Positions 26,928 through 35,484 of a stretch of 45,593 bases of DNA are shown here, in pieces; position 1 is the first letter of the stretch; every line of letters begins with the position of its first letter. The stretch is from Bifidobacterium sp. Lineage in GTDB: Bacteria; Actinomycetota; Actinomycetes; Actinomycetales; Bifidobacteriaceae. The notes under the pieces were generated by a model. The model was not told the origin of the DNA. It saw nothing but the letters and a program-made list of their open reading frames with translations, and did no database searches. Position numbers and translations under genes: made by a program. The stretch spans positions 1 to 45,593 of the forward strand of contig NZ_JALCCV010000015.1 of NCBI RefSeq assembly GCF_022640935.1. Direction: 5' to 3'.

Positions 26928-28352
26928 TTACCGCCCGTAGGCCTCGAGCAGCCGCAGCCAGATCTCGCTGATCGTTGGGTACGCGGGGACGGCATGCCAC
27001 AATCTGTCAATCGTGACCTCGCCTACAATCGCAATCGTCGCGGATTGCAGCAATTCAGCGACGTCCTGACCGACGAAGGTCGCGCCGACAATCACATGGC
27101 GTTTCTCGTCGACGACGATCTTCGCGCGTCCGGTATACCCGTCGGCGTGCAGGGAGGCGCCGGCCACGGCACCAAGATCGTACTCGACCGCGCGTATGGG
27201 CAGCCCTCTGTCGCGCGCCTGGGCCTCGGTGAGTCCGACGCGTGCGATTTGCGGATCGGTGAACACCACATGGGGAACGGCCACATGGTCGGCCGTGGCA
27301 ACATGCCGGCCCCATGGCTTGTCCAGCACCGGGCGGCGCTGGATGCGAGCCGCAATGGCCTCGCCGGCAGCCCGTGCCTGGTATTTCCCCTGATGCGTGA
27401 GCAGCGCTCGTCCGTTCACGTCGCCGACCGCGTACAGCCAGTCGGTGCCCTGGACCAGCATCGTGTCATCCACCGTCAGCTTCGCGCCGAGATGGACGCT
27501 GTCAAGGCCGATGTCGTCCGTATTCGGCCGACGCCCGGCCGCCACCAGGATCTCTTCGGCCGCGATGCGCGCGCCATCGTCCAGCGTTGCGGTGACCACG
27601 TTGTCGGCGTTCCGGTCGACTTGTACCGGCGTAGTGCCGCAACGCACGTCAATGCCGTTGTTCTCCATCGTCGTTGTGAGGTATTCGCCGGCAAAGGGCT
27701 CCTCATGACGCAATAGGACGCTGCGGGCCAGAACCGTTACCTTGGAGCCGAGTGAGGAGAACGCGAACGCCAGCTCCAGCGCCGCCGGTCCGCCGCCGAG
27801 CACGATCAGCCGCGGGGGAATATGGTCAGCGCTGGTCGCCTCGCGCGTGCCCCACGGTTTGGAATGCGCAAGGCCCGGGATATCCGGCACTATCGGAACA
27901 GAGCCGGTCGTCAGTGCAACGGCCTCTGCGGTATAGCTACGTGCGCCGACCGTGACGAGATGGGGACCGGCCAGCCGACCGTAGCCACGAATCAGTTCGA
28001 TGCCTGCCGATTCGAGCCAAGCTGCCTGGCCGTCGTCCTTCCACTCGCTGGTAAACGACGAACGTCTGCCCAGCACAGCCGAGGCATCGATATCGCCGGT
28101 GACCGCCTCGCGCGCGCCTGGCAGGCGTTGCGCAGCGCGGATCGCGTCGGCACTGCGCAACAGCGCCTTCGACGGCATGCAGGCCCAATACGAGCATTCC
28201 CCGCCGACCAGGTCGGATTCGACGACCGCTGATTTGGCGCCCTGCTTCGTTGCATAATCGGCTACATTTTCGCCGACCGGTCCGGCCCCGATGACGATCA
28301 GATCGTAATCGTATGCGTGATTGTTCGTTGGTGTCGTAAACGTTGATGCCAT
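26928..28352 (-). CDS. Pyridine nucleotide-disulfide oxidoreductase (dihydrolipoamide dehydrogenase/MerA-like)
   Basis: 474-aa FAD flavoprotein. It has the N-terminal FAD-binding IVIGAGPVGENVA, the redox-active disulfide GGECSYWACMPSK (about residues 50-62), the second nucleotide-binding motif VLGGGPAALELA, and YAVGDVNGRALLTHQG as the second FAD motif. The C-terminal dimerisation region reads HAVPAYPTISE where most family members have HAHPTLSE, so the usual active-site His appears to be Tyr. The true substrate is therefore open (a disulfide, metal or quinone). AAAGGAG supports ATG 28352 rather than an upstream extension. It converges on the reductase gene and lies divergent from the osmoprotectant operon. 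Confidence 0.88.
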   Translation of the reverse strand: MASTFTTPTNNHAYDYDLIVIGAGPVGENVADYATKQGAKSAVVESDLVGGECSYWACMPSKALLRSADAIRAAQRLPGAREAVTGDIDASAVLGRRSSFTSEWKDDGQAAWLESAGIELIRGYGRLAGPHLVTVGARSYTAEAVALTTGSVPIVPDIPGLAHSKPWGTREATSADHIPPRLIVLGGGPAALELAFAFSSLGSKVTVLARSVLLRHEEPFAGEYLTTTMENNGIDVRCGTTPVQVDRNADNVVTATLDDGARIAAEEILVAAGRRPNTDDIGLDSVHLGAKLTVDDTMLVQGTDWLYAVGDVNGRALLTHQGKYQARAAGEAIAARIQRRPVLDKPWGRHVATADHVAVPHVVFTDPQIARVGLTEAQARDRGLPIRAVEYDLGAVAGASLHADGYTGRAKIVVDEKRHVIVGATFVGQDVAELLQSATIAIVGEVTIDRLWHAVPAYPTISEIWLRLLEAYGR

Positions 28353-28742
28353 AATGTCTCCTTTGTCGTGCCGGGCAGGGCAGGCGATGCCAAGCCGTGC
28401 GCAGCGTCTTGGCTGAGTGATGCCAGCGCACAAACGGATGCGCAGAAACGCGCGATCGCCGAAATTTGCCGGTCAACCCGGTTGAGTTCATGGGTCGGTG
28501 CGCATTGCGCATTGGCGTATATGTCTCCACAGTACTGGCGGGCATGAAGGCCTCATCCCTTAGCGAAGAAGTTGATGACGGGACGCGATGGGGATAGGGT
28601 TGGCCAGACATGCTTGCTGAGATCGGTGCAGTATGGATTGCGTGCATGGGCACAGTGCGCACGGGAGTTGAAGGTGGTTCATGTCTCTCGACGTGGCGGT
28701 GGCATTGAACGATTCACGTTCCAACGGTTGAGGAGGGGTCGC
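28353..28742. other. 390-bp divergent intergenic region
   Basis: This lies between the flavoprotein gene (minus) and the osmoprotectant operon (plus) and must hold both promoters. It is GC-rich. I found no convincing hexamer pair, no long inverted repeat and no supported small gene. An open frame continues upstream of the ATPase start through this region but lacks a ribosome binding site. Confidence 0.5.
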
Positions 28743-29570
28743 GTGATCGAATACACACATGTGAGCAAACGATTCGCAGACGGTACAGAGGCGGTGAAGG
28801 ATTTCAATCTGGTTATTCCCTCCCGCAAACTCACCGTGCTGGTGGGTTCTTCGGGGTGTGGCAAGACGACGCTGCTGCGCATGGTCAACAGGATGGTGGA
28901 GCCGACTTCCGGAACCGTGTCGATCGATGGAGACAATGTGGCTGGTCGTCCGGCGGTGACCTTGCGCCGCCACATCGGCTACGTCATGCAGAACGCCGGG
29001 TTGCTGCCCCATTTCACAGTCGCTCGCAATATCGCGACGGTGCCCAGGCTCCTAGGGAGCTCGCGTCGTGCGGCGCATGCTCGCGCATTGGAACTGATGG
29101 ACTTGGTCGGTCTTGACCCTGCCATTGCCGAGCGATACCCGAGTCAGCTTTCGGGCGGTCAGCAACAGCGTGTGGGTGTCGCCCGCGCACTTGCCGCGGA
29201 CCCGGATATTCTGTTGATGGATGAGCCGTTCGGAGCGGTGGACCCGATCGTGCGCGCCGAACTACAGCGTGAGCTTTCGAGACTGCAGCATGAGCTGGGG
29301 AAAACGGTCGTATTCGTCACCCATGATATCGACGAGGCGTTTTTGCTTGGCGACCAGGTGGCAATTCTTACCGCAGGGGCCCATATAGAACAAGTAGGGT
29401 CCGCCAATGCGATCATCGGTCATCCGGCCAATGATTTTGTGGCTGAGTTCATCGGTGCGGAGCATGGTTCCCGGGCCTTGCATATCCGCGAGACAGGGAC
29501 CGGCCGGATGCTGGTTGACGGCAACGGTCGTACGCGCGGCGTGCTGGTCGAGGACGGTTCGGCTGCATGA
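28743..29570 (+). CDS. opuCA: Osmoprotectant ABC transporter, ATP-binding protein
   Basis: 275-aa ATPase of a glycine betaine/choline/carnitine-type importer. Motifs: Walker A GSSGCGKTT, signature LSGGQQQRVGVARALA, Walker B ILLMDEPFGAVDP and H-loop VTHD. GTG 28743 is the chosen start because GGAGGGG (28732-28738) precedes it and the product begins IEYTHVSKRFADG as in OpuCA. It lacks the paired CBS domains at the C-terminus that many OpuCA proteins have; the tail after the ATPase is only about 35 residues. The stop overlaps the first permease gene by 4 nt. Confidence 0.9.
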   Translation: MIEYTHVSKRFADGTEAVKDFNLVIPSRKLTVLVGSSGCGKTTLLRMVNRMVEPTSGTVSIDGDNVAGRPAVTLRRHIGYVMQNAGLLPHFTVARNIATVPRLLGSSRRAAHARALELMDLVGLDPAIAERYPSQLSGGQQQRVGVARALAADPDILLMDEPFGAVDPIVRAELQRELSRLQHELGKTVVFVTHDIDEAFLLGDQVAILTAGAHIEQVGSANAIIGHPANDFVAEFIGAEHGSRALHIRETGTGRMLVDGNGRTRGVLVEDGSAA

Positions 29571-30301
29571 CTTGGGCACTGAATAATCTTGCGCTGATCT
29601 TGTCGTTGACGGTTGAGCATCTGCAGCAGAGTCTCATTGCGATCGTGTTCGGCTTCGCGCTTTCATTGCCGCTGGGGTGGGCGGCCTGGCGCGTGCGTCG
29701 GCTGCGCTCGACGATCCTGACCGCAACCGGCGTGCTCTACACGATCCCGTCGTTGGCGCTGCTGCTCATTCTTCCGGTCGCCTTCGGGTATCCCGCCACG
29801 AGTGAAATCAACCTGGTTGTAGCGCTGACCATGTATGCGATCGCGATTATGGTACGGGCGGTGGTCGAGGGGCTTGATTCGGTTGATGCCAGCGCCAGAG
29901 CAGCAGCCACGGCGCTCGGCTATGGCTCCGCGCGCCGGTTCTGGACAGTAGATTTGCCTTTGGCGGGCCCTGTTATTCTCGCTGGCGTGCGTGTCGCGGC
30001 CGTCAGCACGATATCGCTGGCTACGGTCGGTATCCTGGTCGGTGTCACCAATCTCGGCTATCTGTTCACAGACGGCCTGCAACGGCGCATCATTGCAGAG
30101 GTTCTCGCCGGAATAGTCGCAGTCGCGGCCATCGCCGTCGTGATTGACCTGGCATTGCTGTTCGTCGGGAGACTGGTGATGCCCTGGACGCACAGTTCGA
30201 GCGCCCGGACCCACAGGCACAACTCGGTGCCGCGAACACTGCAAACCTCCCAATCCTCGCGAACGCTGGCAGCTGCGCCGGCAGCATCGGAGGAAGCCTG
30301 A
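29567..30301 (+). CDS. Osmoprotectant ABC transporter permease 1
   Basis: 244-aa membrane protein with about five to six helices and the BPD-transport permease signature (SARAAATALGYGSARRFWTV resembles the EAA loop). It starts inside the ATPase stop codon and ends at the first base of the next permease's ATG, so translation is tightly coupled. The last 40 residues (ARTHRHNSVPRTLQTSQSS) are a hydrophilic tail. It probably pairs with the second permease as in OpuCB/OpuCD. Confidence 0.88.
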   Translation: MTWALNNLALILSLTVEHLQQSLIAIVFGFALSLPLGWAAWRVRRLRSTILTATGVLYTIPSLALLLILPVAFGYPATSEINLVVALTMYAIAIMVRAVVEGLDSVDASARAAATALGYGSARRFWTVDLPLAGPVILAGVRVAAVSTISLATVGILVGVTNLGYLFTDGLQRRIIAEVLAGIVAVAAIAVVIDLALLFVGRLVMPWTHSSSARTHRHNSVPRTLQTSQSSRTLAAAPAASEEA

Positions 30302-30978
30302 TGAAACTGGTATCCGATGCGATGTCCTGGCTGTTCGCGCCGGCTCAATGGCAGGGAGCCGATGCGCTGTCGCTATTGCTGTTCCAGCAGCTGTACCTCA
30401 CTGCCATGGCGATAGCCATTGCATCCGCCATAGCCATTCCGGCCGGCTGGGCGATCGGCCATACGGGCCGTGGACGTGAGATCGCAGTGGCGATTTCCGG
30501 CGCGGCGCGTGCCGTCCCGTCATTCGGGCTGTTGATCCTGCTCGTGCTCCTGCTGGGAGTGCTGCGCAAACCTGCAGCCGGGGGCATCACCTTCGTGCTG
30601 CTGGCGATTCCGTCATTGCTGGCCGGTGCCTATACCGGGTGCGAGGCGGTTGACCGTAGCGTCATCGATGCGGCGCGCGCCACAGGCATGTCGGAATGGC
30701 AGATCCTGCGTAAAGTCGAAATACCGCTCGGCTTGCCGCTGCTGGTGGGTGGATTGCGGTCAGCCGTACTTCAGGTCGTATCCACGGTCACCATAGCGGC
30801 CTACGTCAATCTTGGCGGCCTTGGCCTGCCGATCATAACCGGCATTGCCCTGCAACGCTATGACATGGTGCTTGGTGGTTCGCTGGTTGTCGCCCTGCTC
30901 GCCCTGGCACTTGACGCGCTGTTGGCCATCATTCAGCGCGCCGTTGCCCCCAAAGGAGTGCTGCGGCCCGCCTCATAA
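30301..30978 (+). CDS. Osmoprotectant ABC transporter permease 2
   Basis: 225-aa inner-membrane permease of the OpuCB/OpuCD type, with about six hydrophobic segments and the EAA-loop region VIDAARATGMSEWQILRKVE. It shares its first base with the last base of permease 1's stop (TGATG). It forms the transmembrane channel with permease 1; the ATPase lies upstream and the binding lipoprotein downstream. Confidence 0.88.
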   Translation: MKLVSDAMSWLFAPAQWQGADALSLLLFQQLYLTAMAIAIASAIAIPAGWAIGHTGRGREIAVAISGAARAVPSFGLLILLVLLLGVLRKPAAGGITFVLLAIPSLLAGAYTGCEAVDRSVIDAARATGMSEWQILRKVEIPLGLPLLVGGLRSAVLQVVSTVTIAAYVNLGGLGLPIITGIALQRYDMVLGGSLVVALLALALDALLAIIQRAVAPKGVLRPAS

Positions 30979-31106
30979 TCCGCTAGCAGCTTGAAAGCTC
31001 AGGTCTCAGCGAAGTCCCATATACTTGACTGTCACTGTTCGAGGCGGGAACACAGGCACTTCAGCAGTCACAGGGAATTCAGCAAGAACTGGCAATTCGG
31101 CAAGAA

Positions 31107-31139
31107 ATAGACACGCAAGAATATAGACACGCAAGGAAT
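31107..31139 (+). repeat. Tandem 16-17 nt repeat ahead of the binding-protein gene
   Basis: ATAGACACGCAAGAAT (31107-31122) is immediately followed by ATAGACACGCAAGGAAT (31123-31139). Just upstream, AATTCAGCAAGAA and AATTCGGCAAGAA form a second imperfect pair (from 31077). The repeats sit in the leader, 20 bp before the lipoprotein start. They are probably slippage products and may influence translation. Confidence 0.6.
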
Positions 31140-31159
31140 AAACACAGAGAGAAGAAATC

Positions 31160-32077
31160 ATGCTTCATCAACGTTTCCGCGGTTTACGCGCCGTTCTGGC
31201 CGTCGCCGTCGCCTCAGCCATGCTCGTGCTCGCTGCGTGCGGCTCCGGCAACCCGCTTTCCAACCCCAGCACTGGCGATACCGCGTCGTCCGGCGCGATC
31301 GTCATCGGATCGCAAGCTTACTATTCCAATGAAATTATCGCGGAGATCTACGCCCAGGCGCTCGAAGGCAAGGGCTTCAGCGTCAAACGTCAGTTCAGCA
31401 TCGGACAGCGCGACGCCTACATGCCCCAAGTGGAAAGCGGAGCGATCAGCCTGTTCCCCGAATACACCGGCAATCTGCTGCAATACGTCGACAGCAAGGC
31501 TACGGAGAGCTCCTCCGAGGAAGTCTATGCGGCGTTGAAGAAAGCTTTGCCCAGCAGTCTCACCGTGCTTGAGCAGGCTTCGGCCACTGACCAGGATTCC
31601 TATACGGTCACGAAGGCCTTCGCCGACAAATACCAGCTCAGTTCTATCGCCGATCTGGCGAAGGTGAGTGAAAAGCTCACTCTCGGCGGGCAGCCTGAGC
31701 TTGCAGACAGGCCGTATGGTCCGAAAGGGCTGAAGGAGGCCTACGGCGTCTCCGTCGACTTCTCCGCGACCGGGCAGACAACGGTCGAGGATCTGGTGGC
31801 GGGGACCATCAACGTCGCCGATGTGTTCACGGCTGACCCGAATATTCAAACCCGTGACCTGGTGGTGCTGAAGGATCCAAAGGCGCTGATTCTGGCCTCC
31901 AACGTGGTGCCGTTGGTGAACAAGAGCATTGCTGCTGAGGTGGCTCCCGCGATCAATGCCGTGAGCGCGAAACTCACGCCGACGAGCCTGATCTCCCTCA
32001 ACGTGCGCAGCACCGTCAAGCAGGAGTCGCCAGCTGTCATCGCCAAGGCGTGGCTCGCCGACAACAAGCTCAGCTGA
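31160..32077 (+). CDS. Osmoprotectant ABC transporter substrate-binding lipoprotein
   Basis: 305 aa. The signal peptide ends in lipobox LVLAACGSG, with the modified Cys near residue 28. The mature protein has the QuaT/OpuAC-type fold markers IVIGSQAYYSNEIIAEIYAQ and SGAISLFPEYTGNLLQY, characteristic of OpuCC/ProX-like binding proteins for quaternary amines. It lies 181 bp after permease 2, so it may have its own promoter as well as read-through. Ligand choice (betaine, choline or carnitine) cannot be assigned from sequence by eye. Confidence 0.9.
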   Translation: MLHQRFRGLRAVLAVAVASAMLVLAACGSGNPLSNPSTGDTASSGAIVIGSQAYYSNEIIAEIYAQALEGKGFSVKRQFSIGQRDAYMPQVESGAISLFPEYTGNLLQYVDSKATESSSEEVYAALKKALPSSLTVLEQASATDQDSYTVTKAFADKYQLSSIADLAKVSEKLTLGGQPELADRPYGPKGLKEAYGVSVDFSATGQTTVEDLVAGTINVADVFTADPNIQTRDLVVLKDPKALILASNVVPLVNKSIAAEVAPAINAVSAKLTPTSLISLNVRSTVKQESPAVIAKAWLADNKLS

Positions 32078-32143
32078 CGGCCTTCAAGGCATCATAAGGG
32101 GCCGAGACGCAAGGAACGCACGAGGTCGCCCACAGACTGATCA

Positions 32144-32950
32144 TTACAGGCCGCGGAAGTGGCTGAAGAACTCCTTGGTCGCCGGGTCTTGGGATTCGTC
32201 CATGACCTGGGCCGGCGTGCCGTTCTGGGCGATGACGCCGTGACGGAGCAGGACGACGCGGTTGGCGGCGCGATGGGCGAAGCCCATTTCGTGGGTCGCC
32301 ATGAGAATCGTGGTGCCGCGGCTCTTGAGCTCAGAGACCATATCGAGCACCTCGCCCACTAGCATCGGGTCGAGCGCCGAAGTGATCTCGTCGAGCAGGA
32401 GCAGCTCGGGGTCGGTCATCAGGGCGCGGGCGATGGCTACGCGCTGCTGCTGGCCGCCGGAGAGCTGATCGGGGTAGGCGTCGGCCTTGCTGCGCATGCC
32501 GATGCGGTCGAGCAGTTCGAAGGCGCGCTCGTTGGCTCGGTCTTTGTCCCAGCGCAGCACTTTGAGCGCGGCCAACGTGACGTTCTTGAGCACTGACATA
32601 TGCGGGAAAAGGTTGAACTGCTGGAACACGACGCCGATGCGCGCTCGTATCCGGTCCTGGTTGGCCCGCGGATCGGTGATGTCGGTGCCGCGCAGCCAGA
32701 TCTGGCCGTCATCCACGCGCTCGAGCAGGTTGATGCAGCGCATCAGCGTCGATTTGCCCGAGCCGGACGGCCCGAGCAGCGCGACCACTTCGTGCTCCTT
32801 CACCTCGAAGGAGATGCCTTTGAGCACTGCGGCGGAACCGAAGGATTTGCGCACTCGGTCGAGACGCAGCACCGGCGGCACCGCCGGGGCATCGGCAGCT
32901 GCTGAACCTGCGGGCTCAGCTGACGACGTTGTTTCGTCGATTTTGCTCAT
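32144..32950 (-). CDS. Polar amino acid ABC transporter, ATP-binding protein
   Basis: 268-aa ATPase of the GlnQ/HisP type. After a 25-residue Ala/Ser-rich start it has Walker A GPSGSGKSTLMRC, Q-loop VVFQQFNLFPHMSV, signature LSGGQQQRVAIARAL, Walker B LLLLDEITSALDP (Ile where most have Pro) and H-loop MATHEMGFAH. I chose ATG 32950 because GGAGGT precedes it; the longer open frame upstream is antisense-shadow sequence over the permease gene. It overlaps the permease stop by 4 nt. It powers uptake with the permease and binding protein upstream on the same strand. Confidence 0.92.
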   Translation of the reverse strand: MSKIDETTSSAEPAGSAAADAPAVPPVLRLDRVRKSFGSAAVLKGISFEVKEHEVVALLGPSGSGKSTLMRCINLLERVDDGQIWLRGTDITDPRANQDRIRARIGVVFQQFNLFPHMSVLKNVTLAALKVLRWDKDRANERAFELLDRIGMRSKADAYPDQLSGGQQQRVAIARALMTDPELLLLDEITSALDPMLVGEVLDMVSELKSRGTTILMATHEMGFAHRAANRVVLLRHGVIAQNGTPAQVMDESQDPATKEFFSHFRGL

Positions 32951-33831
32951 ACCGTACCTCCGCTCAGTTCGCGTTTGCGCAGCCGGTCCGAATACCAGTC
33001 GTTGAGTACGATGAACGGCACGCTCAGCAGGATGAACAGGATGCTGGCGACCACATACGGGGTGAAGTTGTAGGTGCTGGCCACGTCGATCTGCGCGGCG
33101 CGCACCGCATCGACCGCGCCAAGCACGGAGATGAGGCCGACGTCCTTCTGCATGGAGATGAAATCGTTCATAAGCGCCGGGGCGACCGAACGCAGCGCCT
33201 GGGGGATGACGACCATGCGGGTTGTCTGGCCGGAGGTCAGCCCCAGCGAGCGGGCCGAGGCGCGCTGCGAGGGGTGCACATCGTTGAACCCGGCACGCAG
33301 CACTTCGGAAACGTAGGCGCTGTAGCCCATGACCACGGCGATTGTGCCCAGAATCGAGGGATCGATGCGCCCGAACAGGCCCAGTCCGGGGATGCCGAAG
33401 CCGATCAGATACAGCACGACGATGATCGGCACGCCGCGCATCACGGTGGTGTAGATCGCCACGAGCGCCCGCAGCGGGAAGAGGATCGGGGTGCGGCTGG
33501 TGCGGATGAGCGCCAGCAGGGTGCTCATCAGCGCGACGCCGATCACTGCGACGACCAGCACGCGCACGTTGAGCCATAGGCCTTTGGCCACGTCGGGAAG
33601 GGATTTGACGAAGTATTCGGGCGAGAAGAAGGTCTCTTTGACGTGGCTCCAGCCGGGCGAAAGCTCCAACCCCACAATGATGATGACCGCCAGCACGATC
33701 GTGCTCACGATGCTGGTGATCACCGATTTGATCTGCTGGCTGCGCCGGAAGCCCCGTCGGCCAAGCTCGACCTGGCTGACGGCATATCCGCCGTTCAACG
33801 CGTCACCTGCCGAATCCATGCGCACGCTCAC
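32947..33831 (-). CDS. Polar amino acid ABC transporter permease
   Basis: 294-aa membrane protein of the HisM/GlnP type. One N-terminal helix (about 38-58) is separated from the core permease domain, which has the EVLRAGFNDVHPSQRASARSLG EAA-loop region. It sits between the binding-protein and ATPase genes, overlapping the latter by 4 nt. Start: GTG 33831 is 4 nt after the binding-protein stop; an in-frame ATG at 33819 is an alternative. A single permease gene implies a homodimeric channel. Confidence 0.9.
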   Translation of the reverse strand: MSVRMDSAGDALNGGYAVSQVELGRRGFRRSQQIKSVITSIVSTIVLAVIIIVGLELSPGWSHVKETFFSPEYFVKSLPDVAKGLWLNVRVLVVAVIGVALMSTLLALIRTSRTPILFPLRALVAIYTTVMRGVPIIVVLYLIGFGIPGLGLFGRIDPSILGTIAVVMGYSAYVSEVLRAGFNDVHPSQRASARSLGLTSGQTTRMVVIPQALRSVAPALMNDFISMQKDVGLISVLGAVDAVRAAQIDVASTYNFTPYVVASILFILLSVPFIVLNDWYSDRLRKRELSGGTV

Positions 33832-33835
33832 GCAA

Positions 33836-34708
33836 TCACTTCGCGAGTTCGGTCAGATCGGTCGTGTACTCAGCGAGCCAGGTGTCCTGCAGCTTCTTGA
33901 GCGTGCCGTCTGCCTTGAGCTCGTCCATGGCTTTGGTCACCGGGGCTGTGAGCTTGGAATCCTTGGGCAGCACGATGCCGGTGCCGCTATGGTCTTCGGA
34001 GCCGGGTACCTTGCCGATCACTTTGCCGTTCTTGACCTGGCCGGACTGGACGATATAAACGCTTTCGACTGTGCCGGTGATCATCGCGTCGATCTGCCCC
34101 GCGTCGAGCGCCTGCGCCACGGCGGCGTCGTCGTTGAAAGTTTGCACGTCGTCGGTGATGAGCTTCTTGGCGTAGTCGTAGCCTTCCGTGCCAATCATCG
34201 CGCCGATCTTGGCGTCCTTGAGCTGCGCCAGGCTCGTCGCGTCGGCGTATTTGCTGTCCTTCTTGACAATCACCGACTGGGTGTCGTTGTAGTAGCTGCT
34301 GGAGAAATCAACGGCCTTCTTGCGCTCCTGGGTGATGCCGAACTGCTGGATGTTCAGATCCCAGTTTTTCGGACCGGGCGCAATGGCGGTATCGAAGGTC
34401 GTGCGCGTCCAGACCACATCGCTCTTGGAGAAGCCGAGCTTGTCGGCGACGGCATACGCCAAAGCGGCCTCGAAGCCCTTGCCGCTCTCGGGCTTGTCGT
34501 CCATCACCCACGGTTCATAAGCCGGGTCGCCCGTCGCGATGGTGAGCTTCCCCGGGGTGATGGTCTGCTGCGTGATATCGTCCGACGTCGAGCCGCTGGC
34601 TTGCGCTGTGGATTGGCCGGAGCCACACGCCGCCGCGAATGCCAGTGCCATGATGCTTGCTCCCGCGACCAGTGCCCGTGCGAAGCCTTTCGAGCTTTTC
34701 CCGATCAT
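33836..34708 (-). CDS. Polar amino acid ABC transporter substrate-binding lipoprotein
   Basis: 290 aa. A lipoprotein signal peptide has lipobox AFAAACGSG (Cys near residue 25). The mature part is a family 3 solute-binding protein: KLTIATGDPAYEPWVM at the start, GFEAALAYAVADKLG, and AQALDAGQIDAMITG. I used ATG 34708, which has AGAGGAA upstream and gives a normal signal peptide. The operon order is binding protein, permease, ATPase. The amino acid is unknown; the neighbouring operon for homocysteine metabolism makes a sulfur amino acid worth testing, which is inference only. Confidence 0.92.
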   Translation of the reverse strand: MIGKSSKGFARALVAGASIMALAFAAACGSGQSTAQASGSTSDDITQQTITPGKLTIATGDPAYEPWVMDDKPESGKGFEAALAYAVADKLGFSKSDVVWTRTTFDTAIAPGPKNWDLNIQQFGITQERKKAVDFSSSYYNDTQSVIVKKDSKYADATSLAQLKDAKIGAMIGTEGYDYAKKLITDDVQTFNDDAAVAQALDAGQIDAMITGTVESVYIVQSGQVKNGKVIGKVPGSEDHSGTGIVLPKDSKLTAPVTKAMDELKADGTLKKLQDTWLAEYTTDLTELAK

Positions 34709-34932
34709 AATGTTTCCTCTCTTCTGGGACGCTTGGCGTGGCGTGTCGCGCAAGCGCCAATGCAGTGGTTGCGTATCGAAGGTACGTGATAACGAATTCA
34801 GTGTAGCCGACAGACGTTGCATGCGCTGCGCCGCGAGTATAGCAAACGGTGATGGCGAGTTATCAGCGTGTTGGGCGTCAGTGTGTTGGATGCGTCGCAG
34901 CGCCGGAGCGCTGCGGCTGTGCCGTCACGAAG

Positions 34933-35484
34933 TCAGGCCTGATCGAGTGTAAAGCCTTCGAACACGAATCCGGGGGAGACCACGCATGAGACGAGCGCGT
35001 CTCCCGGGCCAGGAAGCGTGCGCTGCCAGCATCCCTCCGGCACGATGGCATGGCCTGTGGGGGTAGCCTGGGATGCTGCAGGTGCCGTCTGCGCGGCTGC
35101 AGGGCCATCGGCGTCTTGGGCGTTGACGTTTGCGGCGTACTGTGTGTCTGCGTCTGTGCCGGATAGTCCGGCGCCGAGTGTGATGAGCGTGCGCAGCGCC
35201 GGGTCGGCTGCGGGCTGATCGCCGTTGCCGCCGAGTTCAAGTGTGACCGCGGCCGGACCGTGCCATAGCCAGATCTCGTCGGCGTCGACTTTGTGCCATG
35301 CGCTCGCATCGCCCTGGGGCAGCAGAAAATAGATCAGCGAAGCCAACGGACGCTCACTGATCGAATCGGTGCGTGGACTCTGCCAGTCGCGCGCGTACCA
35401 GCCGCCTTCCGGATGGGCCTCGAGACCGAGGCGCCGTGCTGCGTCGCGGGCGAACGCGCTCATATCATCCAGTGGAATGCTCAT
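34933..35484 (-). CDS. Cupin-fold protein (DUF985/cupin_5 family)
   Basis: 183-aa protein of the DUF985 cupin group. Markers are LGLEAHPEGGWYARDW, LIYFLLPQGDASAWHKVDADEIWLW and the C-terminal GFVFEGFTLDQA. These proteins have a single beta-barrel with a possible metal site; no enzymatic role is established for most. An Ala/Gln/Thr-rich insertion (about 105-140) interrupts the barrel. The start ATG 35484 overlaps the amidohydrolase stop by 4 nt, so it is the third gene of the operon and probably acts with it. Confidence 0.82.
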   Translation of the reverse strand: MSIPLDDMSAFARDAARRLGLEAHPEGGWYARDWQSPRTDSISERPLASLIYFLLPQGDASAWHKVDADEIWLWHGPAAVTLELGGNGDQPAADPALRTLITLGAGLSGTDADTQYAANVNAQDADGPAAAQTAPAASQATPTGHAIVPEGCWQRTLPGPGDALVSCVVSPGFVFEGFTLDQA

